64,000 nucleotides of DNA from Virgibacillus salexigens (GCF_014905415.1 NZ_BNEO01000002.1:1-64000), one strand, 5' to 3'. Numbered from the stretch's first letter, positions 25,962 through 35,309 are shown. A program made the numbers and translations. Notes: generated from the letters alone by a model not told the origin.

Positions 25962-25994
25962 CTGAATAACCCATGGAATATCAATGGGTTATTC
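25962..25994. repeat. Inverted repeat overlapping the oxidase stop codon
   Basis: TGAATAACCCAT and ATGGGTTATTCA form a perfect 12-bp stem with a 9-base loop, overlapping the stop of the FAD-linked oxidase. It may act as a transcript-end hairpin, but neither side has a proper T tract. Confidence 0.5.
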
Positions 25995-27347
25995 AATAAA
26001 TATTTTTCCTGGATTAAGGATGTTACTTGGGTCAAGCAATTGTTTTATTTGGTGCATAACTTCTAATGCAGTTCCATGCTCCTTTTGCTGATATTTTCGC
26101 TTGCCTATTCCGACGCCATGCTCACCAGTGCATGTTCCACCAACATCAATAGCTAGTGTTGCCAATGCTTCATTTGTTGCCTCGGCTTTTTCGCGTTCTC
26201 CAATTACAGCAGGGTCAAATAATACAAGTGTATGGAAATTCCCGTCGCCTACATGCCCCCAAACGCCGCCAGTTAGTCCGCTGTTATCTATTAATTGCCT
26301 CGCATAAGTAACTAATTTAGGCAGTTGTGATATCGGTACACAAACATCAGCGCCAACTTCATCTATTCCATCCGTATGCTGAAAAGCGTAAGATAAGTTA
26401 TAACGTGCCTTCCATAATTCTTCTTGTTCTACTGGATCGGTAGCTACTGTCCAGTGTTTAGCCCCGAGCGTTTTAACTATCTTTGCAGTCAGTTGAACAT
26501 CAGCTTCTACCCCGTGTACAGATCCAGCAAATTCAAAGAATAAAGAGTGTGCAACAGGAAAGGTGTATACATTTTGTCGATTAACTTCAGCAATACTAGC
26601 CGCATCCATCAGTTCCATTCGCTTAATAGGGATTGTTTGTAATAAGATTTCTTTCGCTGCTATGGCACATGTTTCCATGGACGCAAATGTACAACGTGCC
26701 ATTACTGTATACTCTGGGATTCCGTGTAGTTTAAGTGTAATTTCAGTAATAATTCCTAATGTCCCCTCTGAACCAGCAAAGAGGTTTGTCATTAGGTAGC
26801 CAGAAGAGGATTTCTTTGCTTTGGTTCCTGTATGAATAATTCTGCCATCGGCCAGCACGACTTCTAGATCTAATAATTGATCTTTCATAGCACCGTATCT
26901 AACAGCGGTTGTACCACTTGCATTAGTTGCAACCATACCACCGATGGTTGCGTTTACCCCAGGATCAACGGGGAATTGTAATCCTTGTTCACGAATGACA
27001 TCATTTAACTGAAAACGAGTGACACCAGGTTGAACAGTGATCGTCATATCATCTGGCGAGAATTCAATAACCTGATTCATTCGGCTGAAGTTCATGGAGA
27101 TTCCATTCTCAACAGGTATGGCTTGCCCTTCTAAACCGGAGCCTGTCCCAAATGGAGTGATTGGGATATGATAGTCTCGTGCTACTTCTACGATCAGTTG
27201 AACATCTTCAGATGAATTTGGATAACAGACGACTTCAGGCAGTACGGCTGAATGAGGTGATTCATCATAACTGTGACGAATAAGATCATCTGTTTGTTGA
27301 CTTACCTTCTCTTTTCCTAATTTCTCAATTAATACATTGATATACAC
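25989..27347 (-). CDS. FAD-linked oxidase (GlcD/D-lactate dehydrogenase family)
   Basis: A 452-residue flavoprotein of the glycolate oxidase GlcD type. The FAD-binding region contains ITPFGTGSGLEGQAIPV and DPGVNATIGGMVATNASGTTAVRYG, followed by the C-terminal substrate domain with GVWGHVGDGNFH and GTCTGEHGVGIGKRKY. It oxidises a 2-hydroxy acid such as D-lactate, glycolate or a longer analogue to the 2-oxo acid. GAGG is spaced 8 bp from GTG 27347; GTG 27356 overlaps the ribosome site. It is third in an apparent operon with the aminotransferase and membrane protein, about 90 bp after the latter. Confidence 0.88.
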   Translation of the reverse strand: MYINVLIEKLGKEKVSQQTDDLIRHSYDESPHSAVLPEVVCYPNSSEDVQLIVEVARDYHIPITPFGTGSGLEGQAIPVENGISMNFSRMNQVIEFSPDDMTITVQPGVTRFQLNDVIREQGLQFPVDPGVNATIGGMVATNASGTTAVRYGAMKDQLLDLEVVLADGRIIHTGTKAKKSSSGYLMTNLFAGSEGTLGIITEITLKLHGIPEYTVMARCTFASMETCAIAAKEILLQTIPIKRMELMDAASIAEVNRQNVYTFPVAHSLFFEFAGSVHGVEADVQLTAKIVKTLGAKHWTVATDPVEQEELWKARYNLSYAFQHTDGIDEVGADVCVPISQLPKLVTYARQLIDNSGLTGGVWGHVGDGNFHTLVLFDPAVIGEREKAEATNEALATLAIDVGGTCTGEHGVGIGKRKYQQKEHGTALEVMHQIKQLLDPSNILNPGKIFIE

Positions 27348-27436
27348 ATTTATCACCTCAGGCAGTTTTTATATTTTCAAGAAGGCAAGGGAAGAGGAAT
27401 ACATTGTTATCTCCTTAGCATTCTAGGGTTTATATA

Positions 27437-28819
27437 TTAATAAATTAGATGTGCAATGATTACGATAATGGGTAGTGAGATAATAGTACGCTCAAGAAAG
27501 ATGATAAATAAATGCCAAGCTTTCACTGGAATTTTTGAGATTAATAGCAATGTGCCCATCTCGGTTAAGTAAATAATTTGCACTAACGACAATGCCCCGA
27601 TAACAAATCGAGTAATTTCCGCTTCAATTCCTGAAGCTAATACAGCTGGTAAAAACATATCAATAAAGCCGATAATAGTCGCTGGTGCTGCATCTGCTGC
27701 ATTGGGAAGCTGCATTACTTCAAGAAGTGGAATAATTGGCTGCGAAATAATTTCAAAAAATGAAGTAAACTCAGCAATCACTAAAGCAATTGTACCAATT
27801 GCCATTACTTGTGGAAGTAACACAAATGCAATCCCTAAGAAAATAGAATTCCCCTGTTTTACCTGTTCTTTAAACGAACCAGCACTTTCTGCACGTTTGA
27901 CTGCTTGGTGAATTCCCCATTTGAATTTGCTTATGTTGGCTGGCACATCTTCTTGATAGTCATTATTTGTATAATATTGATCTGGTATGTTAGCGATAGG
28001 TGGAATTCTTGGAACAATTACAGCACTTACAATTCCAGCCACTACGATGGCTAGATAAAAGAGTGGGAACATATGATCAACCTCTAGCATACCAGCGATC
28101 ACTAAACAAAAAGGCAAGGACACGGTAGAGAAGCAGGTTGCGATTGCTGCAGCTTCTCTACCAGTGTAGAACCCATTCTGATACTGTTCTCTTGTAATCA
28201 CTACACCAACATTTACATTTCCAATCCATGAAGATAGGAGATCAATTGCTGAACGCCCTGGTAACGTAAAAAGGGGTTTTATGATGCCGCGTAGTATCGA
28301 GCCAAAGAATTCCATAACTCCAAAGTTGATAAGATATGGCATTAAGAACGATGCGACAAAGAACCATACAATTAAACTAGTTAATAATCCAAACATTACT
28401 TCACCAGTAAGCTCAGAATAAATGATTTCCATACCAGCTCCAAAGTATGTCATTATTGCAAATATCGTCCCAAGAATTCGTAAAATGGTCCAGAATATGG
28501 TTACGTTGAATAAAGACATGAATAGTGCAGACTTTTGAATAAATCTTGGTTTAAAAATGGCTTGTACCACAGTAAATACAGTAGAAATCACCATAATCAA
28601 AGTGACAATTGCAGGTAACCAATTGGATAGAATATCAATGATATACTCTGTAATAATACCTAATGGTATATTAAATGTACCCCCATCAAAAATGGGAAAT
28701 AAAAAGATGAATACTCCAAATAATGAAGGGAGGAGGAACTTTAACAATCCACGTGTATGGACATTTTCTTCTTCCTGGCTTTGTTCATGTTCCTGTAAAT
28801 GTTCTGGATAGTCACTCAT
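27437..28819 (-). CDS. YjiH-type gate-domain membrane protein
   Basis: A 460-residue polytopic protein with about ten hydrophobic segments and a charged N-terminus. The segment LPGRSAIDLLSSWIGNVNVGVVITREQY is typical of nucleoside-recognition/gate-domain (YjiH) proteins. ADAAPATIIGFIDMFLPAVL also fits that family. It is probably a solute transporter or channel of unknown substrate. It begins 12 bp after the aminotransferase gene, so it may move the substrate or product of that enzyme. Confidence 0.8.
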   Translation of the reverse strand: MSDYPEHLQEHEQSQEEENVHTRGLLKFLLPSLFGVFIFLFPIFDGGTFNIPLGIITEYIIDILSNWLPAIVTLIMVISTVFTVVQAIFKPRFIQKSALFMSLFNVTIFWTILRILGTIFAIMTYFGAGMEIIYSELTGEVMFGLLTSLIVWFFVASFLMPYLINFGVMEFFGSILRGIIKPLFTLPGRSAIDLLSSWIGNVNVGVVITREQYQNGFYTGREAAAIATCFSTVSLPFCLVIAGMLEVDHMFPLFYLAIVVAGIVSAVIVPRIPPIANIPDQYYTNNDYQEDVPANISKFKWGIHQAVKRAESAGSFKEQVKQGNSIFLGIAFVLLPQVMAIGTIALVIAEFTSFFEIISQPIIPLLEVMQLPNAADAAPATIIGFIDMFLPAVLASGIEAEITRFVIGALSLVQIIYLTEMGTLLLISKIPVKAWHLFIIFLERTIISLPIIVIIAHLIY

Positions 28820-28831
28820 TTTATTTTCCTC

Positions 28832-30142
28832 CTAAAGGCGGGCAAGGACGTTGTCTAGTACATTTAGTCCTTGGTCTATTTGTTCTTTGGTTATCGTTAA
28901 TGGTGGAATCATACGAATGACTTCACCTTCGTTTCCGCAAAGGTAGAATAATACGCCTGCTTCTAAACAGCTATTTAATACGTTCATAACAGCTTCACCG
29001 TCAGGTTTCCCATTTACTGGATCCCTTAGTTCTATACCGAGCATTAAGCCAATTCCACGCACTTCATGAATCACATCATATCTCTGCTTCATCTCTGTTA
29101 ATCTGGTTAATGCATAAGAACCCATTTCCGATGCGTTTTCAAGCAAGTTTTCTTCCTTTATTACGCTTAAAGATGCTCTAGCAGCTGCACATGCAATAGG
29201 ATTTCCGCCAAATGTTGTACCATGAGATCCAAGTGGCCATTGTTCCATAAGTTCTTTAGACGCAACAGTTGCACTAAGTGGTAAACCAGCAGCAATACCT
29301 TTTGCGATTGCCATAATATCTGGCGTTACACCAAATGATTGTGCAGCAAACCAATTACCTGTACGTCCAAAGCCTGTTTGTACTTCATCAAAGATGAGTA
29401 GGATACCATGCCGATCACATATTTCACGTACTTTCTTTAGCCACGACTTTGGAGGAATGATATAACCGCCTTCCCCCATTACAGGTTCCAAAATCATACA
29501 TGCAACCTCTTCTGGATCTACTTGATGTTTAAATAGAGACGTAACATCCTTCTCCAGTTTAGCAGCAAAGAAGGTATCAGGATCTTCATCACTCGGACAA
29601 TCTTCTGGTAAAGCATACGGGAGTTGGTAAGTTAGCCAAGATGGTTGCTGAAATTTCCGATACTTACTCTTCGATGTGGATACACTTAACGACCCGATTG
29701 ACCTTCCATGAAAGTTTCCAGTAAATGAAATAATGTATGGACGCTTCGTAACATGTTTTGCTAATTTCAATCCACCTTCAATTGCTTCCGTTCCACTATT
29801 TGAAAAGAAGAAATTATCTAGATTACCTGGCATTATTTCTTGCAATTCTTCAGCTAGTTTTAATATAGACTCATAGATAATTACCCCTGAAGGTCCATGT
29901 ACAAGATGGTCAGTACTATCTTTAATGGCTTGTACGACTTTTGGATGACGATGTCCCACATTTTCTACCGCAATACCAGAAGTGAAATCTAAATATTGCT
30001 TTCCATCTGTTCCATAATAATAACAGCCCTCCGCCTTGGTAACTGGTAAGTTCGGATGATCTTTAGCCATGCTAGGTGCTAAAAAGTTCCCAATAGAATT
30101 TGTAAGTTGTTCCCAATTATTTGTAGGTGTTGTCATTTCCAT
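28832..30142 (-). CDS. Class III PLP-dependent aminotransferase (GabT-like)
   Basis: A 436-residue fold-type I aminotransferase. It has [50 protein letters not shown] with the PLP-binding Asp252, and [14 protein letters not shown] with the Schiff-base Lys281. It is closest in pattern to 4-aminobutyrate/omega-amino acid transaminases. GABA transamination would give succinic semialdehyde, the same compound expected from the hpa pathway, but the substrate is not provable. It is first in the operon with the YjiH-like protein and the FAD-linked oxidase. Confidence 0.85.
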   Translation of the reverse strand: MEMTTPTNNWEQLTNSIGNFLAPSMAKDHPNLPVTKAEGCYYYGTDGKQYLDFTSGIAVENVGHRHPKVVQAIKDSTDHLVHGPSGVIIYESILKLAEELQEIMPGNLDNFFFSNSGTEAIEGGLKLAKHVTKRPYIISFTGNFHGRSIGSLSVSTSKSKYRKFQQPSWLTYQLPYALPEDCPSDEDPDTFFAAKLEKDVTSLFKHQVDPEEVACMILEPVMGEGGYIIPPKSWLKKVREICDRHGILLIFDEVQTGFGRTGNWFAAQSFGVTPDIMAIAKGIAAGLPLSATVASKELMEQWPLGSHGTTFGGNPIACAAARASLSVIKEENLLENASEMGSYALTRLTEMKQRYDVIHEVRGIGLMLGIELRDPVNGKPDGEAVMNVLNSCLEAGVLFYLCGNEGEVIRMIPPLTITKEQIDQGLNVLDNVLARL

Positions 30143-30301
30143 GCTCCTTTGGTTTATCTTTTTATTATTAATGTATATTTATAAAATTATTTGCATAAAA
30201 ATTATATACTAAATTTCGTGAATTTAGAAGAGGTAATCGAAATTTCTTATCATCTATGAATAAAGCATTTTTTTCCAAATAAAACAAAGGATTGGTGTAC
30301 A

Positions 30302-30345
30302 TATAAAAAGGCCGATGAACTTAACAAATTGTTGCTAAGTCATCG
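30302..30345 (-). terminator. Minus-strand terminator downstream of the 34-aa ORF
   Basis: Arms CGATGAACTTAACAA (30313-30327) and TTGCTAAGTCATCG (30332-30345) pair with one mismatch. On the minus strand the hairpin is followed by GCCTTTTTAT. Its presence implies a short transcript starting upstream of about 30520. Confidence 0.75.
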
Positions 30346-30414
30346 AGCGCTCCGTACAAATGGAATAGGTGGTGCAGCTATAACTGTTTTTTTCTCCATA
30401 AGAATGTATATAAA

Positions 30415-30519
30415 TCAACAAAAAATGAAAAAAGCAACACTACAGGGCGATAGAATAAACCCTATTACGATAAAAGCTTGATTCGTTTGGATCGGCGGTT
30501 TTGGTATCGTGTTGCCCAT
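30415..30519 (-). CDS. Possible small protein of 34 residues
   Basis: ATG 30519 follows GAAGGGGG at seven bases and encodes MGNTIPKPPIQTNQAFIVIG and a short hydrophobic tail. The N-terminus is reminiscent of DUF4395-type membrane proteins (IPRPLVQTNQ pattern), whose full length is over 100 residues, so this may be a truncated relic. A terminator about 70 bp downstream supports transcription. It could also be part of a small RNA. Confidence 0.4.
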   Translation of the reverse strand: MGNTIPKPPIQTNQAFIVIGFILSPCSVAFFIFC

Positions 30520-30707
30520 GAGCATACCCCCTTCACTATTCTAATTAGAAAGTTGACTGTTTTATTTTGCAAATTTATAGCCTTACAATTTATACCTAGT
30601 GAACCCCCTTACTATTGTTGAAATAACAGATTATAATAAGGTTGCAAGTTAGATGAAATCATTTAACAGTTAGTTATTGCAATATTTCTTTTCTGGAAAG
30701 GAATCTA

Positions 30708-32807
30708 ATGATGGTATTAGATAAAAGACGTGCGCACTTATTATCTTTGTTAATTCAAGAGGAAAATCCTATTCATGCAAACGCATTGTCAGAAATAATA
30801 GGGGTTTCATCACGTACAATTTATTATGATCTGCAACAAGTTAATGATTGGTTAGAGAATCAAGAACTGCAACCAATACAATCGATTTATGGAAAGGGTT
30901 ATTTATTAGTAAGTGATGTGAAGGAGGAACTACAGGGTCAAGGTATTCATATTACGGATGAATACGAATATCAACTGGCGGAGAGTGAACGTCAGTATCT
31001 TCTAATGATTAAATTATTGATTGAAAATCAACCATCTACGATGAACCAATTTATCAAGTTGACACAGATGAGTAGAAGTTCCCTGGTTAAAGATTTAAAA
31101 ACGGTAAGAACGTATATAGATGACTATGAACTTACACTTACTTTTACACGTCCAATAGGCTATCAAGTCAATGGTTTAGAAGAAAATAAACGAAAACTAT
31201 TATTAAGTATTCTTTCACGTACGATCTTACAATCTAACTCAGTTATACTTCATAAAAAAATCTATCAATTATTATTTGCGAACAGTCAAGATAAAATACG
31301 TGACATGCTTTTAACCATTATCCATAAGGCAGAAAGCAAGTTACATCTCACTTTAACGGATGAAATGGTGGAAATGTTAATTGTTCAACTGCTTATTATG
31401 ATCAAGCGTATAAAGGTTGGTCAAGTCGTCGAAGTAGATAGCCAAGAAAAGGAGGTATTGAAACAATCCACCTATTTTAAAGCATCGCAGTTTATAACCA
31501 ATACGTTAGCTGAGCAATTCGAAATGCCGGTCCCATTCAATGAAGTTTGTTTTCTAACCATGAATTTATTAGGTTTAAAAGTTCATCATGATGATTTTAG
31601 GAACTATACAGAAAGAGAGCTATTCGGTTTACAGCATGTTGTGCATCGAATGGTTTCAGATTTTCAAAAAAATGCTTGTGTTATTTTCAACGACCGAGAA
31701 GGTTTAGAAAAAAATCTTATTTCCCATATGAAACCATCCTATTATCGTCTGAAGTATGGGGTGCCATATTCGAATCATTTAACTGAAAATATTCAAAAGA
31801 ATTATACAGACATCTTTCATTTTACCAAACAAGTCGTCATTCATTTACAATACTATGTTGGTAAACCTATTCCAGATGATGAAGTTGCTTATATTTCTCT
31901 ACACTTTGGTGGTTGGTTAAAGAAAGAAAAGAAACAAGTAAACATGAATTATAAGGCAATTATTGTATGTGAGAATGGGATTGGGACGTCGAACATGTTA
32001 AAGACTCAATTAGAAAGTTTGGTTGCAGGATTAGATGTAGTAGCAATTCAATCCATTCGTGAATTTCATATTAATCACTATAACGTGGATGTCATTTTCT
32101 CTACAAATTATTTAAAGGAGAAGGAAATTCCTGTTATTCATGTAGCTGCTATCCTAACCAACTATGAGAAAGAAAGAATTTTGAAGCAAATAAATGACAT
32201 GTTCCATATCTCTTCTGTGAATAAAAATAATATAGAACATTTAATGGAAGTAATTGAAGAATTTGCTGTCATACAGGATCCGATAGGTTTGAAAACAGCA
32301 TTAGCAAACCTTATTGAAAATCGAAAGCAATTAGTAAAGGAGATAAGGAAACCAATGCTAAATGAGTTGTTAACAGCAAATACTATACAATTCCGAGATC
32401 GAGTGTCTAATTGGCGAGAAGCTATTACAGTTGCGGCAGAGCCTTTATTACACCAAAAGTCGATTCGCTCTGAATATATACAAGCGATGATCGATAATGT
32501 GAACGAACTGGGACCCTATATTGTAATGGCACCTAATATTGCATTGCCACATGCAAGGCCAGAAGCTGGGGTAGAACGCTTAGGGATGAGTTTTCTTAGA
32601 TTAAAAGAACCTGTTTACTTTTCAGATGAAGAAAAACATCGTGCCCAACTTATTATTGTATTAGCTGCAATTGATAATGAAACCCATTTAACAGCTTTAT
32701 CACAATTAACGGAACTGTTATCGGAGGAAGAAAAAGTAACGCATTTAATAAAAGCTGAAAGTATAGAAGATGTACAACATATGATGAAACAAGTTATTAA
32801 GGAATAG
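30708..32807 (+). CDS. PRD-domain PTS regulator with EIIB-like and EIIA domains
   Basis: A 699-residue activator of the MtlR/LicR/UlaR kind. The order is an N-terminal helix-turn-helix (about 1-65, IIGVSSRTIYYDLQQV) with a second HTH-like region (TMNQFIKLTQMSRSSLVKDL), PRD1 (about 190-290), PRD2 (about 300-405, with NHLTENIQKNYTDIF), and an EIIB-like domain around Cys421 (IVCENGIGTSN). The C-terminal EIIA domain has the phospho-His site LPHARPEAGV (His615). Phosphorylation by the PTS would set its activity. AAAGGAA precedes ATGATG. It is followed 11 bp later by IIB and then IIC but no IIA gene, so its own EIIA domain may also feed the transporter. Confidence 0.92.
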   Translation: MMVLDKRRAHLLSLLIQEENPIHANALSEIIGVSSRTIYYDLQQVNDWLENQELQPIQSIYGKGYLLVSDVKEELQGQGIHITDEYEYQLAESERQYLLMIKLLIENQPSTMNQFIKLTQMSRSSLVKDLKTVRTYIDDYELTLTFTRPIGYQVNGLEENKRKLLLSILSRTILQSNSVILHKKIYQLLFANSQDKIRDMLLTIIHKAESKLHLTLTDEMVEMLIVQLLIMIKRIKVGQVVEVDSQEKEVLKQSTYFKASQFITNTLAEQFEMPVPFNEVCFLTMNLLGLKVHHDDFRNYTERELFGLQHVVHRMVSDFQKNACVIFNDREGLEKNLISHMKPSYYRLKYGVPYSNHLTENIQKNYTDIFHFTKQVVIHLQYYVGKPIPDDEVAYISLHFGGWLKKEKKQVNMNYKAIIVCENGIGTSNMLKTQLESLVAGLDVVAIQSIREFHINHYNVDVIFSTNYLKEKEIPVIHVAAILTNYEKERILKQINDMFHISSVNKNNIEHLMEVIEEFAVIQDPIGLKTALANLIENRKQLVKEIRKPMLNELLTANTIQFRDRVSNWREAITVAAEPLLHQKSIRSEYIQAMIDNVNELGPYIVMAPNIALPHARPEAGVERLGMSFLRLKEPVYFSDEEKHRAQLIIVLAAIDNETHLTALSQLTELLSEEEKVTHLIKAESIEDVQHMMKQVIKE

Positions 32808-32818
32808 GGGGATAAAAA

Positions 32819-33085
32819 ATGAAAAAAGTATTAGTTGTCTGTGGAAATGGGTTAGGAAGCAGTATGATCGTCGAAATGAATGTAAATGCTATTTTAAAAG
32901 ATATGGGAAAGGATGCAAATGTTTCTCATACTGACTTAGCTACAGCAAAAACAGAGCAAGCAGATATATTTTTAGGTTCTGAAGATATTGTTGATAGTTT
33001 AGATGACGGTCATAAAAACGTAATAAAGTTAAAAAATCTTATGGATAAAGGCGAGCTTCGTGAGGCATTGGAAAAACATTTTTAA
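32819..33085 (+). CDS. ulaB: PTS ascorbate-type EIIB component
   Basis: An 88-residue cytoplasmic EIIB of the lactose/ascorbate fold with the phospho-cysteine P-loop VLVVCGNGLGSSMIVEM (Cys8). It passes phosphate from an EIIA to the incoming sugar bound by EIIC. It lies between the PRD regulator and the UlaA-like permease. The ascorbate-like class follows from the partner permease; the real sugar is unknown because no sugar-converting enzymes accompany the operon. Confidence 0.9.
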   Translation: MKKVLVVCGNGLGSSMIVEMNVNAILKDMGKDANVSHTDLATAKTEQADIFLGSEDIVDSLDDGHKNVIKLKNLMDKGELREALEKHF

Positions 33086-33117
33086 ATTTTAACGTGAATG
33101 AGAAGGGGAGTAATTCA

Positions 33118-34479
33118 ATGGTAGACTTACTTATGAATGATGTGCTAGGTACTCCTGCGATTCTTGTTGGACTGTTCGCTTTAATTGGCTTACTTGCACA
33201 AAGAAAGAATATTGCTGACGTTGTTTCTGGAACATTAAAAACAATAATGGGATTCGTTATTTTAGATGCAGGTGCAAACGTGATTGTGTTGTCCTTGGGA
33301 CAGTTTTCAAATATGTTTAATGAAGCTTTTTCCGTAGATGGCGTTATTCCGAATAATGAAGCTATTGTAGCAGTGGCCCAGCAAAGCTTTGGTACAGAAA
33401 CCGCGATGATTATGCTTTTTGGTATGGTTGTAAATATCATACTTGCAAGAGTAACACCCTATAAATATATTTTCTTAACAGGTCACCATACGATGTTTAT
33501 GGCTTGTATGATTGGTGTCATCCTAACAACAGGCGGGATTACGGGTATAACATTAATTGTTGTTGGTTCCATAATCTTAGGGTCTTTAATGGTACTTTCA
33601 CCAGCAATGCTGCAACCATTTACTAGAAAAATTACTGGTTCAGATGACTTCGCAATAGGACACTTCGGATCCTTTGGGTATTTTATTTCTGCGTTAATTG
33701 GAAGGTTCGTCGGAAAAAATTCAGCGTCTACAGAAGAATTAAAGGTTCCGAAGTCACTAGGGTTTTTACGTGATACATCTGTATCTGTCTCATTAACCAT
33801 GGTTATCTTATTCTTTGTTGTGGCACTGTTTGCAGGTCCAGCTTTTATTGAATCCGAATTAAGCGAAGGTCAACATTTCTTAGTATTTGCATTTTTGCAA
33901 GGCTTAACGTTCGCTGCAGGTGTTTATATTATTCTAGCTGGTGTACGTATGCTCTTAGGAGAAATTGTACCAGCTTTTAAAGGTGTTGCTGATAAATTTG
34001 TTCCCCATGCAAAACCTGCACTAGATGCACCAGCAATATTTCCATTCGCTGGTAATGCTGTAATTATAGGTTTCTTGTTTAGCTTTATGGCTGGATTAAT
34101 AAGTATGTTCTTGTTACCTGTATTTGGTTTAAAAGTAATTGTACCTGGATTAGTCCCGCACTTTTTTACGGGAGCTGCAGCAGGTGTATTCGGTAACGCA
34201 ACGGGCGGACGAAGAGGGGCAATTATTGGTTCCATGTCAAATGGTCTTATTATAAGCTTCTTGCCAGCATTGCTTTTACCTGTATTAGGAACAATTGGTT
34301 TTGAAGGTACGACTTTCGGAGATGCTGATTTTGGAGTGGTAGGAATTGTGTTAGGAAACTTGATTAATGTTATTCCATCAACTGTATTATTTATTATCAT
34401 TACTTTTGTAATTCTAATCATCCTTTATATGATTGGATGGAAAGCAATGAAGAAAGTGGAGAAGGAAGACGCAGCATAG
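33118..34479 (+). CDS. ulaA: PTS ascorbate-type EIIC permease
   Basis: A 453-residue polytopic permease of the UlaA/SgaT family. It opens with LGTPAILVGLFALIGLLAQRK and includes GFVILDAGANVIV, the PYKYIFLTGHHTMFMACM segment and GVFGNATGGRRGAIIGSM. ATG 33118 follows AAGGGGAG; a GTG at 33094 in frame has no ribosome site. It is the last gene of the operon and is followed by a hairpin. Confidence 0.9.
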   Translation: MVDLLMNDVLGTPAILVGLFALIGLLAQRKNIADVVSGTLKTIMGFVILDAGANVIVLSLGQFSNMFNEAFSVDGVIPNNEAIVAVAQQSFGTETAMIMLFGMVVNIILARVTPYKYIFLTGHHTMFMACMIGVILTTGGITGITLIVVGSIILGSLMVLSPAMLQPFTRKITGSDDFAIGHFGSFGYFISALIGRFVGKNSASTEELKVPKSLGFLRDTSVSVSLTMVILFFVVALFAGPAFIESELSEGQHFLVFAFLQGLTFAAGVYIILAGVRMLLGEIVPAFKGVADKFVPHAKPALDAPAIFPFAGNAVIIGFLFSFMAGLISMFLLPVFGLKVIVPGLVPHFFTGAAAGVFGNATGGRRGAIIGSMSNGLIISFLPALLLPVLGTIGFEGTTFGDADFGVVGIVLGNLINVIPSTVLFIIITFVILIILYMIGWKAMKKVEKEDAA

Positions 34480-34487
34480 TTTATTGT

Positions 34488-34523
34488 AAACAGGTATTCT
34501 ACAAAAGAGTACCTGTTTTATAA
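34488..34523 (+). terminator. Terminator of the PTS operon
   Basis: AAACAGGTATTCT (34488-34500) and AGAGTACCTGTTT (34506-34518) pair with one mismatch and are followed by TTATAAT. The T tract is weak. Confidence 0.65.
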
Positions 34524-34628
34524 TAGAGCAGGTGCTTAAGATAAATTAATTTGACAATGAAGTGAAACAGACATAGACTTAAGACCTATACGTACAAAAT
34601 AATCAGAAAAGTAACAAGGGGTTTCGTT

Positions 34629-34793
34629 ATGCTTCGTAAAGTAAAAGAATTATTACCAGTGTTATTTGATTCAAAACCAATGAAAATAATTGGTGATATC
34701 TCCCTAATTTTACTGGTTTTCGTTTTGTTTATTGGACTAATTATATTTGTCTATTTACTGGTATCAAGCCTATTATATAATGGGGCCGTGTAG
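34629..34793 (+). CDS. Small membrane protein, 54 residues
   Basis: AAGGGG is spaced about seven bases before ATG 34629. The product MLRKVKELLPVLFDSKPMKI is followed by one strong hydrophobic helix (LILLVFVLFIGLIIFVYLLV). The basic N-terminus and single helix fit a small inner-membrane protein. No family was recognised. It lies alone between the PTS operon and terC. Confidence 0.6.
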   Translation: MLRKVKELLPVLFDSKPMKIIGDISLILLVFVLFIGLIIFVYLLVSSLLYNGAV

Positions 34794-34822
34794 CCTGGAT
34801 TATTGAAATGGAATTCCTGTTA

Positions 34823-34903
34823 TTATTTTAGTCTAATAAATGCTAGTGAAAATATAAATAAAAATACTAAACCAGCACCTATTAAAATACTGATAATATC
34901 CAT
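34823..34903 (-). CDS. Tiny membrane peptide, 26 residues
   Basis: GGGAG lies nine bases before ATG 34903. The peptide MDIISILIGAGLVFLFIFSL plus AFIRLK is essentially one membrane helix with a positively charged end, the layout of regulatory membrane peptides. No family is recognised. AT-rich DNA readily yields hydrophobic frames, so this is tentative. Confidence 0.4.
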   Translation of the reverse strand: MDIISILIGAGLVFLFIFSLAFIRLK

Positions 34904-35013
34904 AAGAAAAAACTCCCAGTTTTAGTATTGAATAGCGAAGAGGAAAGTTGCTATAAATGCATCGTATAAGAATGGTGCGATAATTGCAATACGTATTATA
35001 ATTTCTAGTGTAT

Positions 35014-35040
35014 AGCTTGGGGATAAACCAAGCTTTTTTT
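35014..35040 (+). terminator. Strong plus-strand terminator of unassigned transcript
   Basis: AGCTTGG (35014-35020) / CCAAGCT (35028-35034) with seven T following. The only plus-strand gene upstream is the 54-residue membrane protein, 220 bp away, so a longer mRNA or a small RNA may end here. Confidence 0.8.
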
Positions 35041-35309
35041 ACTTTAGGAAATGATTACTTTTATGCTGGAGGTTACCTAACCAATTAATCTAACTGTCTG
35101 CAATGATCCGTCCATGACACGCGAACACATACATGGTTATATGGCACTGATGCCTTTGTTCTGTAATGGTATGCTATTTGTTTATAAAAGGTCTGTTACT
35201 ACTCCCCCTATCATAATGTATTAATAAAGCGGAAAAAAGATGCTTTAGAAAATCTGGTCAAAAAATGATTCATTTCATTTAGGTACCAGTCTCGTTGGAG
35301 GTAGTAAAC

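Larger units (their letters stand above)
30143..30707. other. Intergenic region between aminotransferase and PTS regulator
   Basis: About 565 bp. On the minus strand it holds a possible small gene (30415-30519) and a strong terminator (30302-30345). The remaining segment, 30520-30707, is AT-rich and probably contains the divergent promoters. No other gene is supported. Confidence 0.5.
34794..35294. other. Intergenic region upstream of terC
   Basis: About 500 bp. It holds a convergent 26-residue membrane peptide (34823-34903), an open hydrophobic stretch just upstream of that on the minus strand lacking a start codon (about 34928-35035, ending APFLYDAFIATFLFAIQY), and a plus-strand terminator (35014-35040). 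This pattern suggests the relic of a small minus-strand membrane-protein operon. The part from 35041 to 35294 shows nothing recognisable; a Mn-responsive yybP-ykoY element was looked for and not found. Confidence 0.4.

Noticed and set aside
25962-25994. Terminator for the FAD-linked oxidase
   Set aside because: The 12-bp stem is real, but neither strand has a T tract after it and it overlaps the stop codon; kept only as an inverted repeat.
33924-34421. Long antisense frame within the PTS permease gene, and similar ones in the MFS and BASS genes
   Set aside because: Shadow frames opposite membrane-protein codons; no ribosome sites and proline- and asparagine-rich products.
35041-35294. Mn-sensing yybP-ykoY riboswitch before terC
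   Set aside because: The expected conserved stems and loops were not found on the plus strand.
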